Below are positions 1-8,263 of a DNA stretch of 44,156 bases, one piece after another. Location of the stretch: positions 1-44,156 of the forward strand of contig CAIYUY010000045.1 of NCBI GenBank assembly GCA_903929485.1, given 5' to 3'. Numbering within the stretch: the stretch's first letter is position 1; every line of letters starts with the position of its first letter. The stretch is from an uncultured Desulfuromonadales bacterium. Its GTDB lineage: Bacteria; Desulfobacterota; Desulfuromonadia; Geobacterales; CAIOGM01. The notes under the pieces were generated by a model that saw only the letters and a list, made by a program, of their open reading frames with translations, did not search any database and was not told the origin of the DNA. A program made the position numbers and the translations under genes.

Positions 1-1
1 C

Positions 2-187
2 GTTCTTGTTCCTCCGGAAATGGTTCGTTTAGCATTTGACCAGGCAGCCTCCGCTCTTTGGTCGAAAATTCATGCAAATCAAGCTAAAGCCCAAACCCTC
101 ACCACCCTCCGCGACACGCTTCTCCCCCGCCTGATCTCCGGCCGGTTGCGTCTGCCGGATGCCGAGGCGCTGGTTGAGGAGGCTTGA
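2..187 (+). CDS. hsdS: Type I restriction enzyme specificity subunit, C-terminal end (partial)
   Basis: The open frame runs from the window edge to TGA at 185-187. The last ~60 residues include TLRDTLLPRLISGRLRLPD, the hallmark tail of HsdS proteins (the end of the second conserved coiled-coil repeat, followed by the RLISGRL signature). HsdS recognises the DNA target and docks HsdM and HsdR. The 5' part and presumably hsdM lie to the left of the window. The hsdR gene follows about 2.8 kb downstream after two accessory genes, an arrangement common in type I loci. The family assignment is secure; target specificity cannot be read because both recognition domains are outside the window. Confidence 0.9.
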   Translation, partial: VLVPPEMVRLAFDQAASALWSKIHANQAKAQTLTTLRDTLLPRLISGRLRLPDAEALVEEA

Positions 188-266
188 TTGTCGAGTTGAG
201 CAATTTGGTCAGCAGGCTGCGGACTAAATGCACCGGGAAAAATTGTTTCTGCGACTAAGAAAAACT

Positions 267-290
267 GTTGGGGTTTCGTTCGACTCCAAC
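267..290. repeat. Imperfect palindrome, copy 1, left of the RhuM gene
   Basis: The arms GTTGGGGT and ACTCCAAC (8 bp with one G-T type mismatch) surround a short TTCG-containing loop. A near-identical copy lies at 1584-1606, so the RhuM gene and the relic after it are bracketed by the two copies in the same orientation. There is no U-tract, so it is not an obvious terminator. Function is unknown. Confidence 0.6.
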
Positions 291-336
291 TTGCTAATAT
301 CGATGGAAGTGGCATCTATAAGGGAAGGCATCTGTC

Positions 337-1365
337 ATGAAAAAGAAGAAACTCGCCGATAATCAGATAAGTGTCTATCAAACCCCGGATGGCTCAATAA
401 ATATTGAAGTGCTATACGCCAATGAAAACATATGGCTCTCACAAAAAAGAATGGCGGAATTGTTCGGCTGCACGGCGGATAATATTTCTCTTCATCTGAA
501 AAACATCTATCAGGAAAAGGAGTTGGATGCTGTGGCAACTGCCGAGGAATTCTCGGTAGTTCAAAAAGAGGGTACTCGCGAGGTGAGTCGTACCGTTACC
601 TGTTACTCTCTTGAAGCGATCATTGCCGTCGGCTATAGGGTAAATTCCGAACAAGGAACCCAGTTCCGTCAATGGGCTATAAACATATTGCAGCAGTATA
701 TCCATAAAGGGTTTGCCCTTGACGCTGACCGTTTCAAGTATGGCTCCCGTTTCAGTACCCGCTTTTTTGATGATTTGCTGGAAGAAATCCGCGATATTCG
801 TTCCAGTGAACGGATGGCCTACCAGAAGATTACTGATATCTACGCCACCTCCATAGATTATTCCGCCAAGGCTGAGGATACCAAGAATTTCTTCGCAACT
901 GTTCAGAACAAGCTCCATTTTGCAATAACCGGCAAGACCGCTGCTGAAATCGTCGTCGAAAGAGTAGACAGTGCTAAACCGCATGCCGGACTGACATCCT
1001 GGCGCAAAGGTCCGCAGGGTAAAATTCTTCCTTCTGATGTTGTGGTCGCCAAAAATTATCTTGATAAGGCAGAGCTTGACCACTTAAACAGGATTGTAAC
1101 CATGTACCTGGACTATGCGGAACTCCAAGCCGTGCGCCGGAAGCCGATGTATATGAAGGACTGGATCGAAAAACTTGATGCCTTCCTTAAATTCAGTGAA
1201 TACGAAATTCTGACTAATTCCGGGTCGATCAGCCATGAAGTCGCGAAAGCGCTGGCCTTGCAGCATTTTGAAAATTTCAGAAAAATACAAGATGCTGAAT
1301 ATATATCGGATTTTGACCGGGAAGTAAAAGTACTGTTGCAGAATAAGGGAGATGTGAAAATCTGA
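337..1365 (+). CDS. RhuM family protein (virulence RhuM domain)
   Basis: This 342-residue protein has the RhuM family pattern from its N-terminus: a region beginning QISVYQTPDGSINIEV, the segment ENIWLSQKRMAELFG (which looks like a helix-turn-helix), then NISLHLKNIYQEKELD, then a Bro-N-like stretch SLEAIIAVGYRVNSEQGTQF followed by FRQWAINIL. The C-terminal half is helical. RhuM was named from a Salmonella pathogenicity island but is most often found as an accessory gene in type I restriction-modification loci, as here between hsdS and hsdR. Its biochemical role is not established; the N-terminal part suggests DNA binding. The ATG at 337 follows a weak AGGGAAGG ribosome site. The gene is flanked by two copies of a short palindrome, and its codon use is more AT-rich than the housekeeping genes to the right, consistent with horizontal transfer. 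Length is normal for the family. Confidence 0.85.
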   Translation: MKKKKLADNQISVYQTPDGSINIEVLYANENIWLSQKRMAELFGCTADNISLHLKNIYQEKELDAVATAEEFSVVQKEGTREVSRTVTCYSLEAIIAVGYRVNSEQGTQFRQWAINILQQYIHKGFALDADRFKYGSRFSTRFFDDLLEEIRDIRSSERMAYQKITDIYATSIDYSAKAEDTKNFFATVQNKLHFAITGKTAAEIVVERVDSAKPHAGLTSWRKGPQGKILPSDVVVAKNYLDKAELDHLNRIVTMYLDYAELQAVRRKPMYMKDWIEKLDAFLKFSEYEILTNSGSISHEVAKALALQHFENFRKIQDAEYISDFDREVKVLLQNKGDVKI

Positions 1366-1555
1366 CACGGTCGGTATAACGGCTGCGAAATATCGGGGCC
1401 GGACAAGGGCGGTCAGTGGGAGGTGCGTGAATGACCCCACCCTTCAAGTCACCCCCCAAGTCGAACGCCTGCTGGTGATGCTGGATGGCGATATGACCCG
1501 GGACCAATTACAAAAGGCCATCGGCCTGCAAGACCACAAGTCGTTCCGTGAATAG
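1366..1555 (+). pseudogene. Frameshifted C-terminal relic of a Fic/ATP-binding winged-helix protein
   Basis: Directly after the RhuM stop, the same frame reads SGPDKGGQWEVRE (1393-1431) to a stop. Starting at 1427, another frame continues with NDPTLQVTPQVERLL and then MTRDQLQKAIGLQDHKSFRE, stopping at 1553. Together they resemble the C-terminal tail of Fic-type or AlbA-type ATP-binding accessory proteins (the TPQVTPQV linker followed by a winged-helix ending in LxDxKxFRE). The N-terminal catalytic part is missing, one frameshift separates the two pieces, and the usual residues after FRE are lost. I infer the decayed end of a gene once present in this accessory slot. The family name rests on memory of the C-terminal motif only. 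Confidence 0.45.
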
Positions 1556-1583
1556 AGCGTGACTGGCGCAACACATTTAAAAC

Positions 1584-1606
1584 GTTGGGGTTCGTGCGAC
1601 TCCAAC
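1584..1606. repeat. Imperfect palindrome, copy 2, right of the RhuM gene and relic
   Basis: The arms are the same as in the copy at 267-290 (GTTGGGGT and ACTCCAAC), with a loop one base shorter. The bases on both sides are also similar (AAAAC before the copies, then TTGC or CTGC after). It lies about 85 bases before the ATPase gene at 1693, in an AT-rich gap that may hold that gene's promoter. Confidence 0.6.
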
Positions 1607-1692
1607 CTGCGGATGTAATTGCCTTGTATTTTAACTTGATAAAATATAAATTCACCTTGTAATTTTAAATTGAGACTAAAGCAGGATGAACC

Positions 1693-3006
1693 ATGCGCAG
1701 ATTCATAGACGATCAGCTTCGGCAATGGCGAGACAGTGTACGGCGCAAGCCGCTGATTCTTCGGGGCGCCCGACAGGTTGGTAAAACCTGGTCGCTGAAA
1801 GAGTTTGGAAAATCATGCTTTGAATCTGTTCTGTTGGTTGATCTGGAGCGCAATCTTTCCCTGCGTAAATTGTTTGACGGCGATCTTGGCGCGGTGCGTA
1901 TCTGTGCCGACCTTGAGGTTCTGCTGCGGCAGAAGATCACACCGGGAAAAACCCTCCTTTTTTTCGATGAAATCCAGGCGTGTCCCCGCGCCATTACCGC
2001 CCTTCGCTACTTTTATGAGGAAATGCCGGAACTACACGTGGTGGCCGCGGGTTCGCTTCTTGAATTTGCGCTGAAAGACGTCTCTTTTCCCGTGGGGAGA
2101 ATTCAGTTTTTCAATCTGTACCCCCTTTGTTTTGCCGAATATATGGAGGCCATCGGCAATGCTCCTGCCGCAGCAGCTCTGTTTGGCGATCCGGCGGAGA
2201 TATCTCCCAGTGTGCACGGACTTCTCCGGGATGAGCTGAAACGTTACTTTTTCATCGGAGGGATGCCGGCGGCAGTGAAGGCATATCTGGAAAGCAACTC
2301 GCTGCGGGACGCCTTCGAGGTGCAGGGTGAGATTGTCGAATCATATAAAATGGATTTCGCAAAATACACACCTCACGTGGACCGCTACTGTCTTGACGCG
2401 GTCTTTACCTCTTTGGCGCAGAGTGTCGGACAGCAGATCAAATACTCACGACTGGCCGAGGGGTACAGTAATCCCACGCTGAAAAAGGCTTTTGAAGCTC
2501 TTTGTCTGGCCCAGGTCGCACGCAGGGTAACCTCGGCTGACCCTTCCGGCCTCCCCTTGGGAGCAACCGCATCCATCAAGGTATTCAAGACGCTAATGCT
2601 GGACCTGGGCTTGCTGCGGTATCTCTCCGGTATGCCGGACGATAGGGAATATGCCAAAGGTGATCTTCTTGCCATCTATCGCGGCTCCATGGCTGAACAG
2701 TTTGTTGGGCAGGAAATGCTGGTTTCGCAGCAGGGAAACCTGCATTACTGGGACCGACAGGCAAAAAGCAGTTCCGCCGAGGTTGATTATCTGGCAGTCA
2801 TAAACGGCAAGATTCATCCTGTGGAGGTTAAAAGCGGCGCTTCCGGCAGTTTGAGAAGTCTGCATCTGTTTCTGGCCACGTACCCGGAGTGCGGTAAGGC
2901 GCTGGTCTTTTCCGATCAACCCTATGCCGATCTTCCAGCGCAAAAAATTACTTTTTTACCGCTGTACACGGCCTTTGCCGCAACCAAAGTTTCGGAGCAA
3001 CCATGA
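1693..3006 (+). CDS. AAA family ATPase with DUF4143 domain
   Basis: The 437-residue protein has a Walker A motif GARQVGKT at residues 25-32 and Walker B LFFDEIQ around 89-95, both typical of the AAA_14 domain. The middle and C-terminal parts match DUF4143, ending in a restriction-like segment AEVDYLAVINGK followed by HPVEVKSG, which looks like a PD-(D/E)xK core (D and E-x-K). Proteins of this type are widespread, mobile and of unproven function; many sit in defence or accessory loci. Here the gene overlaps hsdR by four bases (ATGA), so the two are translationally coupled. This suggests acquisition with, or a role linked to, the restriction system. The ATG at 1693 follows AGGATGAACC. Confidence 0.85.
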   Translation: MRRFIDDQLRQWRDSVRRKPLILRGARQVGKTWSLKEFGKSCFESVLLVDLERNLSLRKLFDGDLGAVRICADLEVLLRQKITPGKTLLFFDEIQACPRAITALRYFYEEMPELHVVAAGSLLEFALKDVSFPVGRIQFFNLYPLCFAEYMEAIGNAPAAAALFGDPAEISPSVHGLLRDELKRYFFIGGMPAAVKAYLESNSLRDAFEVQGEIVESYKMDFAKYTPHVDRYCLDAVFTSLAQSVGQQIKYSRLAEGYSNPTLKKAFEALCLAQVARRVTSADPSGLPLGATASIKVFKTLMLDLGLLRYLSGMPDDREYAKGDLLAIYRGSMAEQFVGQEMLVSQQGNLHYWDRQAKSSSAEVDYLAVINGKIHPVEVKSGASGSLRSLHLFLATYPECGKALVFSDQPYADLPAQKITFLPLYTAFAATKVSEQP

Positions 3007-6000
3007 CCGAAGATCAACTTGAACGGGAAACTCTCGGCTGGCTGGCCGATATGGGCTATCAGCTCTGCTCCGGCCTGGATATGGCGCCGGATGGCTCCTC
3101 GCCGGAACGAACCAACTACACCCAGGTTCTGCTGGTGGGGCGACTGCGCGAGGCGATCAACCGGCTGAATCCTTTGGTCCCGCTGGTTGCACGGGAAGAT
3201 GCCCTGCAACAGCTGCTGAACCTGGATACGCCGGTGCTCATGGCTGCCAATCGCGCTTTTCATCAGCTCCTCGTTAAAGGCGTCCCGGTACAGTACCGGA
3301 AAAATGGCGAGACCCGAGGTGACTTCGTCCGCCTGATTGATTTTGACGATCCCGCAGCCAACCAGTGGCTGGCCGTAAACCAGTTTTCCATCAAGGGGCC
3401 AAAGTATACGCGCCGTCCTGATATCATCCTCTTCGTCAATGGCCTCCCCCTGGTACTCTTTGAGTTGAAGAATCCCGCCGATCAGAATGCCGACATCTGG
3501 AAAGCCTACGACCAGATCCAGACCTATAAAGAACAGATTCCCGATGTCTTTCAGTACAACGAATTGCTGGTGATTACCGATGGTACCGAGGCGCGCCTGG
3601 GCTCGCTCTCCGCCACTGCGGAACGTTTCATGGCGTGGCGCACCATCGACGGCGTGACCCTGGACCCGCTGGGACAGTTCAATGAGTTGGAGACCCTCGT
3701 GCGGGGGATTCTCGACCCCAAGTATCTGCTGGATTTCCTCCCTTTCTTTATCCTGTTCGAGAATGACGGCGCTACGATCAAGAAGATCGCCGGGTACCAC
3801 CAGTTCCATGCGGTCCGGTCGGCCATCTTGCAGGTTATTGCGGCGTCCCGCCCCGGTGGCAATCGGAAGGGGGGCGTTGTCTGGCATACCCAGGGATCGG
3901 GCAAGAGTATCACCATGACCTGCTTCGCGGCGGTGGTGATGCGTGACGAAGCCATGGAGAACCCCACGGTCGTGGTCATCACCGACCGGAACGACCTGGA
4001 TGGGCAACTCTTCGGGGTCTTCTCTCTGTCTCAGGAACTGCTGCGGGAACAGCCGGTGCAGGTGGAATCGCGACAGGATCTCCGCACCAAACTGGCCAGT
4101 CGTCCCTCGGGAGGGATCGTCTTCGCCACCATCCAGAAGTTCATGCCGGGAGCGGATGAGGACAGTTTCCCGGTTCTTTCCCACCGCCATAATATCGTGG
4201 TGATCGCCGACGAGGCCCACCGGACCCAGTACGGTTTCGAGGCGAAGTTCAAGGGTGACGTCAAGGGGTATCAGGTCGGCTACGCTCAGCACCTGCGCGA
4301 TGCTCTTCCCAATGCAACCTTTGTGGCCTTTACCGGCACCCCCGTCTCCGCCGAGGATCGCGACACACGGGCGGTGTTCGGCAATTACATCAGCATCTAC
4401 GACATGCAGCAGGCCCGTGACGATGGGGCCACGGTGCCGATCTATTATGAATCACGTCTGGCCAAGCTGGGCTTGAAGGCGGAACTGTTGACCGATATCG
4501 ATAACCAGGTGGACGAGCTGGCGGAGGATGAGGAAGAAGACCAACAGGCGCGATTGAAAAGCCGCTGGGCGGCGCTGGAGAAGGTGGTGGGAGCCGATCC
4601 GCGTATCCGGCAGGTGGCGGCGGATCTGGTGGCCCACTTCGAAGAACGGAATAAAGCGCAGAGCGGCAAGGGGATGATCGTCGCCATGAGCCGTGAGATC
4701 TGTGTTCACCTCTACGACGCTATCATTGCCCTGCGCCCCCAGTGGCACGATGAAGAGCCGGAAAAAGGGGTTATCAAGATCGTCATGACCGGTTCCGCCA
4801 GTGACAAGGAGTTACTACGCCCCCATATCCATTCCAAACAGGTCAAAAAGAACCTGGAAAAGCGGTTCAAGAAGGCGGACGACCCTCTGCGGCTGGTGAT
4901 CGTGCGCGATATGTGGCTTACCGGCTTCGATGCGCCGTGCGTTCATACCATGTACATTGACAAGCCGATGCGGGGGCTTAGCCTCATGCAGGCCATCGCC
5001 CGTGTAAATCGGGTTTTCCGTGACAAGCAGGGTGGACTGGTGGTGGATTACATCGGCATTGCCAACGACCTGAAGCAGGCGCTGAAGGAGTATACCGCCG
5101 GCTCCGGTCGTGGTCGCCCCACCGTGGACAGCGCGGAAGCATACGCTCTGCTGGAGGAAAAGCTGGATGTGCTGAGGGCCATGCTCCATGATTTCGACTA
5201 CAGCGGCTTTTTGACCGGCGGTCACTACCTGCTGGCCAAGGCCGCTAACCATGTACTTGGTATTCCCGAAGGGAAGAAGCGTTTCGGCGATACCGCCCTG
5301 GCCATGTCCAAGGCCTTCACTCTCTGCTGCACGCTGGATGAAGCCAAGGCGGTACGTGAAGAGGTCGCCTTCTTCCAGGCGGTGAAGGTGCTGCTGACCA
5401 AACGTGACTTCACCGAGAGAAGACGCACGAATGAGGATCGTGAGCTTGCCATACGTCGGATTATCGATTCGGCGCTGGTGTCGGAAGAGGTCGTGGATAT
5501 CTTTCAGGCCGTGGGGCTGGATAAGCCGAATATCGGCATCCTGGATGATGACTTCTTGAATGACGTGCGTAACCTGCCGGAACGGAACCTGGCGGTGGAA
5601 TTATTGGAGCGATTGCTGGAGGGGGAAATTCGGACCCGCTTCGCCACCAACGTCGTTCAACAGATCAAGTTTTCCGTCCTCCTGGCCAATGTCATCCAGC
5701 GCTATCAGAACCGTTCCATAGAGACCGCCCAAGTCATGGAAGAGCTGATCGCCATGGCGAAGAAATTCCAGGAAGCCATGGGGCGGGGTGAAGCGCTGGG
5801 GCTGAATCCCGATGAACTGGCTTTCTACGATGCCCTGGCTAACAATGAAGAAGCGGTACGTGAGATGGGGGACGAGACCCTGAAGAAGATCGCCCATGAA
5901 CTGGCGGAAAGTCTGCGCCGGAACATCAGCGTGGACTGGGCGGTGCGGGACAACGTGCGGGCCAGGCTGCGGCTGATGGTGAAGCGGATTCTGCGCAAGT

Positions 6001-6128
6001 ACAAGTATCCGCCATCAACGCAGGAGGAGGCGGTGCGGCTCGTGCTGGATCAGGCGGAGACGTTGAGTGCGGAGTGGGGTGCGTGGGAACAGAAGGAGAT
6101 GTGTATGAAAAATCCGATCAATCTTTGA
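3003..6128 (+). CDS. hsdR: Type I restriction enzyme, motor/endonuclease subunit R
   Basis: At 1041 residues this is full-length HsdR. The N-terminal nuclease domain has the PD-(D/E)xK residues D140, E154 and K156 in PDIILFVNG and FELKNPAD. The translocase follows with Walker A HTQGSGKS (about 295-302), motif II ADEAHR (402-407), motif III AFTGTP (442-447) and later LTGFDAP and QAIARVNR (motifs V and VI). The C-terminal third is the helical region that contacts HsdM. The enzyme cleaves DNA away from unmethylated sites after ATP-driven translocation. It starts in an ATGA overlap with the preceding ATPase gene and is followed at once by a strong terminator, so it ends the operon. No disruption is visible, and the subunit appears functional. 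Confidence 0.95.
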   Translation: MTEDQLERETLGWLADMGYQLCSGLDMAPDGSSPERTNYTQVLLVGRLREAINRLNPLVPLVAREDALQQLLNLDTPVLMAANRAFHQLLVKGVPVQYRKNGETRGDFVRLIDFDDPAANQWLAVNQFSIKGPKYTRRPDIILFVNGLPLVLFELKNPADQNADIWKAYDQIQTYKEQIPDVFQYNELLVITDGTEARLGSLSATAERFMAWRTIDGVTLDPLGQFNELETLVRGILDPKYLLDFLPFFILFENDGATIKKIAGYHQFHAVRSAILQVIAASRPGGNRKGGVVWHTQGSGKSITMTCFAAVVMRDEAMENPTVVVITDRNDLDGQLFGVFSLSQELLREQPVQVESRQDLRTKLASRPSGGIVFATIQKFMPGADEDSFPVLSHRHNIVVIADEAHRTQYGFEAKFKGDVKGYQVGYAQHLRDALPNATFVAFTGTPVSAEDRDTRAVFGNYISIYDMQQARDDGATVPIYYESRLAKLGLKAELLTDIDNQVDELAEDEEEDQQARLKSRWAALEKVVGADPRIRQVAADLVAHFEERNKAQSGKGMIVAMSREICVHLYDAIIALRPQWHDEEPEKGVIKIVMTGSASDKELLRPHIHSKQVKKNLEKRFKKADDPLRLVIVRDMWLTGFDAPCVHTMYIDKPMRGLSLMQAIARVNRVFRDKQGGLVVDYIGIANDLKQALKEYTAGSGRGRPTVDSAEAYALLEEKLDVLRAMLHDFDYSGFLTGGHYLLAKAANHVLGIPEGKKRFGDTALAMSKAFTLCCTLDEAKAVREEVAFFQAVKVLLTKRDFTERRRTNEDRELAIRRIIDSALVSEEVVDIFQAVGLDKPNIGILDDDFLNDVRNLPERNLAVELLERLLEGEIRTRFATNVVQQIKFSVLLANVIQRYQNRSIETAQVMEELIAMAKKFQEAMGRGEALGLNPDELAFYDALANNEEAVREMGDETLKKIAHELAESLRRNISVDWAVRDNVRARLRLMVKRILRKYKYPPSTQEEAVRLVLDQAETLSAEWGAWEQKEMCMKNPINL

Positions 6129-6129
6129 C

Positions 6130-6155
6130 AGCCCTGCTTTGCAGGGCTTTTTTTT
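6130..6155 (+). terminator. Rho-independent terminator after hsdR
   Basis: A perfect stem GCCCTGC / GCAGGGC with a TTT loop is followed by eight T residues, starting two bases after the hsdR stop codon. It ends the restriction operon. Confidence 0.92.
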
Positions 6156-6374
6156 AAAAAGAACTATCTTTGGCGTTTCAGGTAGTTGTCGCAAAATCAA
6201 GCTCTCGCCCGTGGCGGCAGCGCCCCTGGGCGCGGATGCCGCGAGGGGCTGGGGGAGAGACGTAGTCGTGAAGGAGAGTGTTTGGGGGCGGAATTCGAGG
6301 TAAATGCCACACTGCAACTTTCCGTATTTCACCCGGCTCTTTGTTGTGCTATCCTTAAAGATTACATCACCGGC

Positions 6375-6536
6375 ATGGCACGAGCCATTATCAAGAATAA
6401 CAAGCTTAAGGAGACCAAAGAGGCTCTGAAACAGATTCTTCCCCAATCGGCTGCCGGTTACGCAGCCATCAGGAAGGAAGAAGCGAAGCCGGGATGGTGG
6501 CTGCCGGCGGCTCCGGACCGGTGGGTGCGGAAGTAG
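6375..6536 (+). CDS. Possible small basic protein, 53 residues, unrecognised
   Basis: The frame starting at ATG 6375 encodes MARAIIKNNKLKETKEALKQ, then a short linker and a tail rich in Trp, Pro and Arg (GWWLPAAPDRW). The first half would form a basic amphipathic helix. There is no good ribosome site before the ATG, and the frame extends upstream into the GC-rich repeat-like stretch, so the true 5' end is unclear. It may be a real small gene, the end of a decayed gene or chance. I do not recognise a family. Confidence 0.28.
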   Translation: MARAIIKNNKLKETKEALKQILPQSAAGYAAIRKEEAKPGWWLPAAPDRWVRK

Positions 6537-6546
6537 GCGAGAGTTA

Positions 6547-6560
6547 CTTTTACGTAAAAG
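6547..6560. promoter_or_regulatory. 14-base perfect palindrome before the DRTGG gene
   Basis: CTTTTACGTAAAAG is a perfect palindrome ending eight bases before the ATG at 6569. Its right arm contains the AAAAGG that serves as ribosome site, so a protein bound here could block expression. It is only a candidate operator. Confidence 0.3.
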
Positions 6561-6568
6561 GATGAATC

Positions 6569-7666
6569 ATGGCGCATAAAATATTCATAGCGGCCACCGG
6601 CCAGAACAGCGGCAAGACAACCACCAGTGTCTCTCTGATGCACCTGGCTCTCAAGAAATATCAGCGGGTCGGCTTCATCAAGCCGTTGGGCCCAAAGCCC
6701 ACGGTCATGCGGGGGATGGCGATCGACAAGGACGCCGCACTCATGGCTCAGGTCTTCGGCCTGCAAAAAGAGCTCCGCTTCATGTCCCCCGTGGTGGTTT
6801 ATCCCGATACCACCCGCAGGTTCATCGATGGCGAAATTTCCCTGCCGGAACTTGAGGAGCGGATACTTCGGGCCGCGGGGGAACTGGAAAAAAGGTGCGA
6901 TTTCCTCATCATCGAGGGGTCGGGGCATCCGGGGGTCGGCTCCGTGATGAAACTTTCCAATGCGCGCATCGCCCGAATGCTGAATGCGCCGATCCTCATG
7001 GTGACTGGGGGGGGGGTCGGCAACGTGGTGGACACCGTCTCCATGAATCTGGCGCTTTTTCGTCAAGAGGGGGCAGAGGTCCGCGCGCTACTGGCCAACA
7101 AGCTGATTTCCGAAAAACGGGACAAGACCATTCATTATCTCCGGAGGGCTTTTGCGGATGAGCCGTTTACGGTGCTGGGTGGGTTTGATTACCAACCTAT
7201 TTTGGCCAACCCGACCCTGCGTCGCATCTCCCAGATGTTGGAACTTCCCCTCCATGGCAATCGACGAGACATGGGGCGAATCATCCACCATGTGCAGATC
7301 GGCGCCGCCTCCACGCAACGGGTCACCGAGCTGCTTCGCCCCTCGTCACTGCTCATAGTCACCAGCAGTCGGGACGAACTGCTGGTGACCCTGGCTAATC
7401 TCTACCAGATGCCCGAATATCGTTCACAGATTGTGGGGCTGGTGGTCCCCGGTATCATTCCGGTAAGCACCATCACTCAGCGGATCCTCGAGCGGAGTAA
7501 CATCCCCTACCTCCGGACCATCAATCACACCACCGCCGAACTTCACCACCTTATCACCGAGGATGTCTCCAAGATCACCAGTGACGACACGGAAAAACTC
7601 GAATTGCTCCGATCCCTGGCGGAAAAACGTCTGGATTTTGAAGCTCTGGACGCACTCTTTGCTTAG
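6569..7666 (+). CDS. P-loop NTPase with DRTGG domain (phosphotransacetylase N-terminal-like)
   Basis: The 365-residue protein begins with a dethiobiotin-synthetase-like P-loop domain: Walker A ATGQNSGKTTTS at 9-20, and FLIIEGSGHPGVGSV at about 112-126 in the place of the DTB synthetase acidic motif. After about residue 215 comes a DRTGG-type domain (SSLLIVTSSRDELLVTLANL, then QIVGLVVPGIIPV). The same two modules form the regulatory N-terminal part of long phosphotransacetylases, but the catalytic PTA_PTB domain is absent, so this is a stand-alone regulator or sensor of unknown ligand. Such proteins are common in Geobacter relatives. Single-gene unit: a palindrome stands before it and a strong terminator after it. 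ATG 6569 follows AAAAGGATGAATC. Confidence 0.82.
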   Translation: MAHKIFIAATGQNSGKTTTSVSLMHLALKKYQRVGFIKPLGPKPTVMRGMAIDKDAALMAQVFGLQKELRFMSPVVVYPDTTRRFIDGEISLPELEERILRAAGELEKRCDFLIIEGSGHPGVGSVMKLSNARIARMLNAPILMVTGGGVGNVVDTVSMNLALFRQEGAEVRALLANKLISEKRDKTIHYLRRAFADEPFTVLGGFDYQPILANPTLRRISQMLELPLHGNRRDMGRIIHHVQIGAASTQRVTELLRPSSLLIVTSSRDELLVTLANLYQMPEYRSQIVGLVVPGIIPVSTITQRILERSNIPYLRTINHTTAELHHLITEDVSKITSDDTEKLELLRSLAEKRLDFEALDALFA

Positions 7667-7687
7667 TCGCCCAGTTGAAAATATGAA

Positions 7688-7719
7688 AGGCCCGCCGAAA
7701 ACGGCGGGCCTCTTTTTTT
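7688..7719 (+). terminator. Rho-independent terminator after DRTGG gene
   Basis: A ten-base perfect stem AGGCCCGCCG / CGGCGGGCCT with an AAAA loop is followed by a run of T residues. It begins 22 bases after the stop codon. Confidence 0.95.
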
Positions 7720-8020
7720 CTATCGCTGCGTTACCCATTTCATGGGCGATCCCGGCGCTCTGAAGCCGCCGGACAGGTCATGCATTTGATTGGTGATCCG
7801 GAGTAGCTTCCTCGATAGTTTAGCCCCCCTTTGCCTCGTCAGTACATTTACCGGTAGCGCTACCTGATTTGAATATATCCTTTTAAAATTGAAAAAACAG
7901 TCTGTTTTTTTTTATTTTATCCGTGTAAAATGCCGCTTTTGACTGTACTGAATGATTCAATGGACAAATTCGTCAGCAATCCAATTCCGCGGCTGATAAG
8001 GCCGGCAAGGGGAAGTATTT
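7720..8020. other. Intergenic region before the 78-residue gene
   Basis: This 300-base gap is more AT-rich than its neighbours at about 7870-7930. It holds a perfect 12-base palindrome GGTAGCGCTACC at 7853-7864 and a snap-back sequence AAAAACAG / CTGTTTTT followed by more T residues at about 7895-7915 (a weak terminator or an A/T promoter region). A TAAAAT at about 7925 could be a -10 box for the gene at 8021, but no matching -35 is clear. Nothing coding was seen. Confidence 0.4.
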
Positions 8021-8257
8021 ATGGGAAATCCACACGCGGACCACTTTGGGGTAATCATGAACAGGATCGAGCGGGAGCGGGGCGCGGTGGGAATCCTGTT
8101 GATGGCGACCAAGCAGGCGCAGATCGAAGAAGATATCGATTATGAGTTGTTTTTGTCCGATATGGAACACATGCTCAGTGACCGCTATCATAACCTGTGT
8201 GAACTGGTGACGGAAACCAGGGAGTTTAACGGCGAACTGTTCTTTGCCGAGCGGTGA
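8021..8257 (+). CDS. Hypothetical protein, 78 residues
   Basis: The small protein starts MGNPHADHFGVIMNRIER and continues with alternating acidic and hydrophobic residues that predict two or three helices (MATKQAQIEEDIDYELF, then MEHMLSDRYHNLCEL). There is no signal peptide or membrane segment, so it is probably cytoplasmic. ATG 8021 is preceded by a good ribosome site (AAGGGGAAG, seven bases away), which supports it as a real gene. It converges with the DUF3820 gene, six bases between stop codons. I do not recognise a family. Confidence 0.68.
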   Translation: MGNPHADHFGVIMNRIERERGAVGILLMATKQAQIEEDIDYELFLSDMEHMLSDRYHNLCELVTETREFNGELFFAER

Positions 8258-8263
8258 AACGGT

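Larger units (their letters stand above)
6156..6568. other. Gap between restriction island and DRTGG gene
   Basis: The 413-base gap holds a GC-rich segment at about 6205-6290 (two short inverted G/C blocks, no clear coding potential), a possible 53-residue gene at 6375-6536 and a perfect 14-base palindrome at 6547-6560. The GC-rich segment resembles a non-coding repeat more than a gene. No RNA gene was recognised. Confidence 0.5.

Noticed and set aside
267-290. GGGGTTCG...CTCC resembles a tRNA T-arm and so a possible tRNA-derived attachment site
   Set aside because: The loop is too long for a T-loop, no acceptor or anticodon arm can be drawn, and no integrase gene is nearby.
2922-4292. Long minus-strand open frame opposite hsdR
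   Set aside because: It is antisense to the conserved motor domain of HsdR and shows no family motif.
6186-6374. Upstream extension of the small gene at 6375
   Set aside because: The extension is translated GC-rich repeat-like DNA (RGGSAPGRG and similar) with no ribosome site.
7007-7018. Run of about nine G residues inside the DRTGG gene as a phase-variable tract
   Set aside because: The frame is intact and encodes the expected GGGVGN stretch; a single poly-G run without other evidence does not support phase variation.
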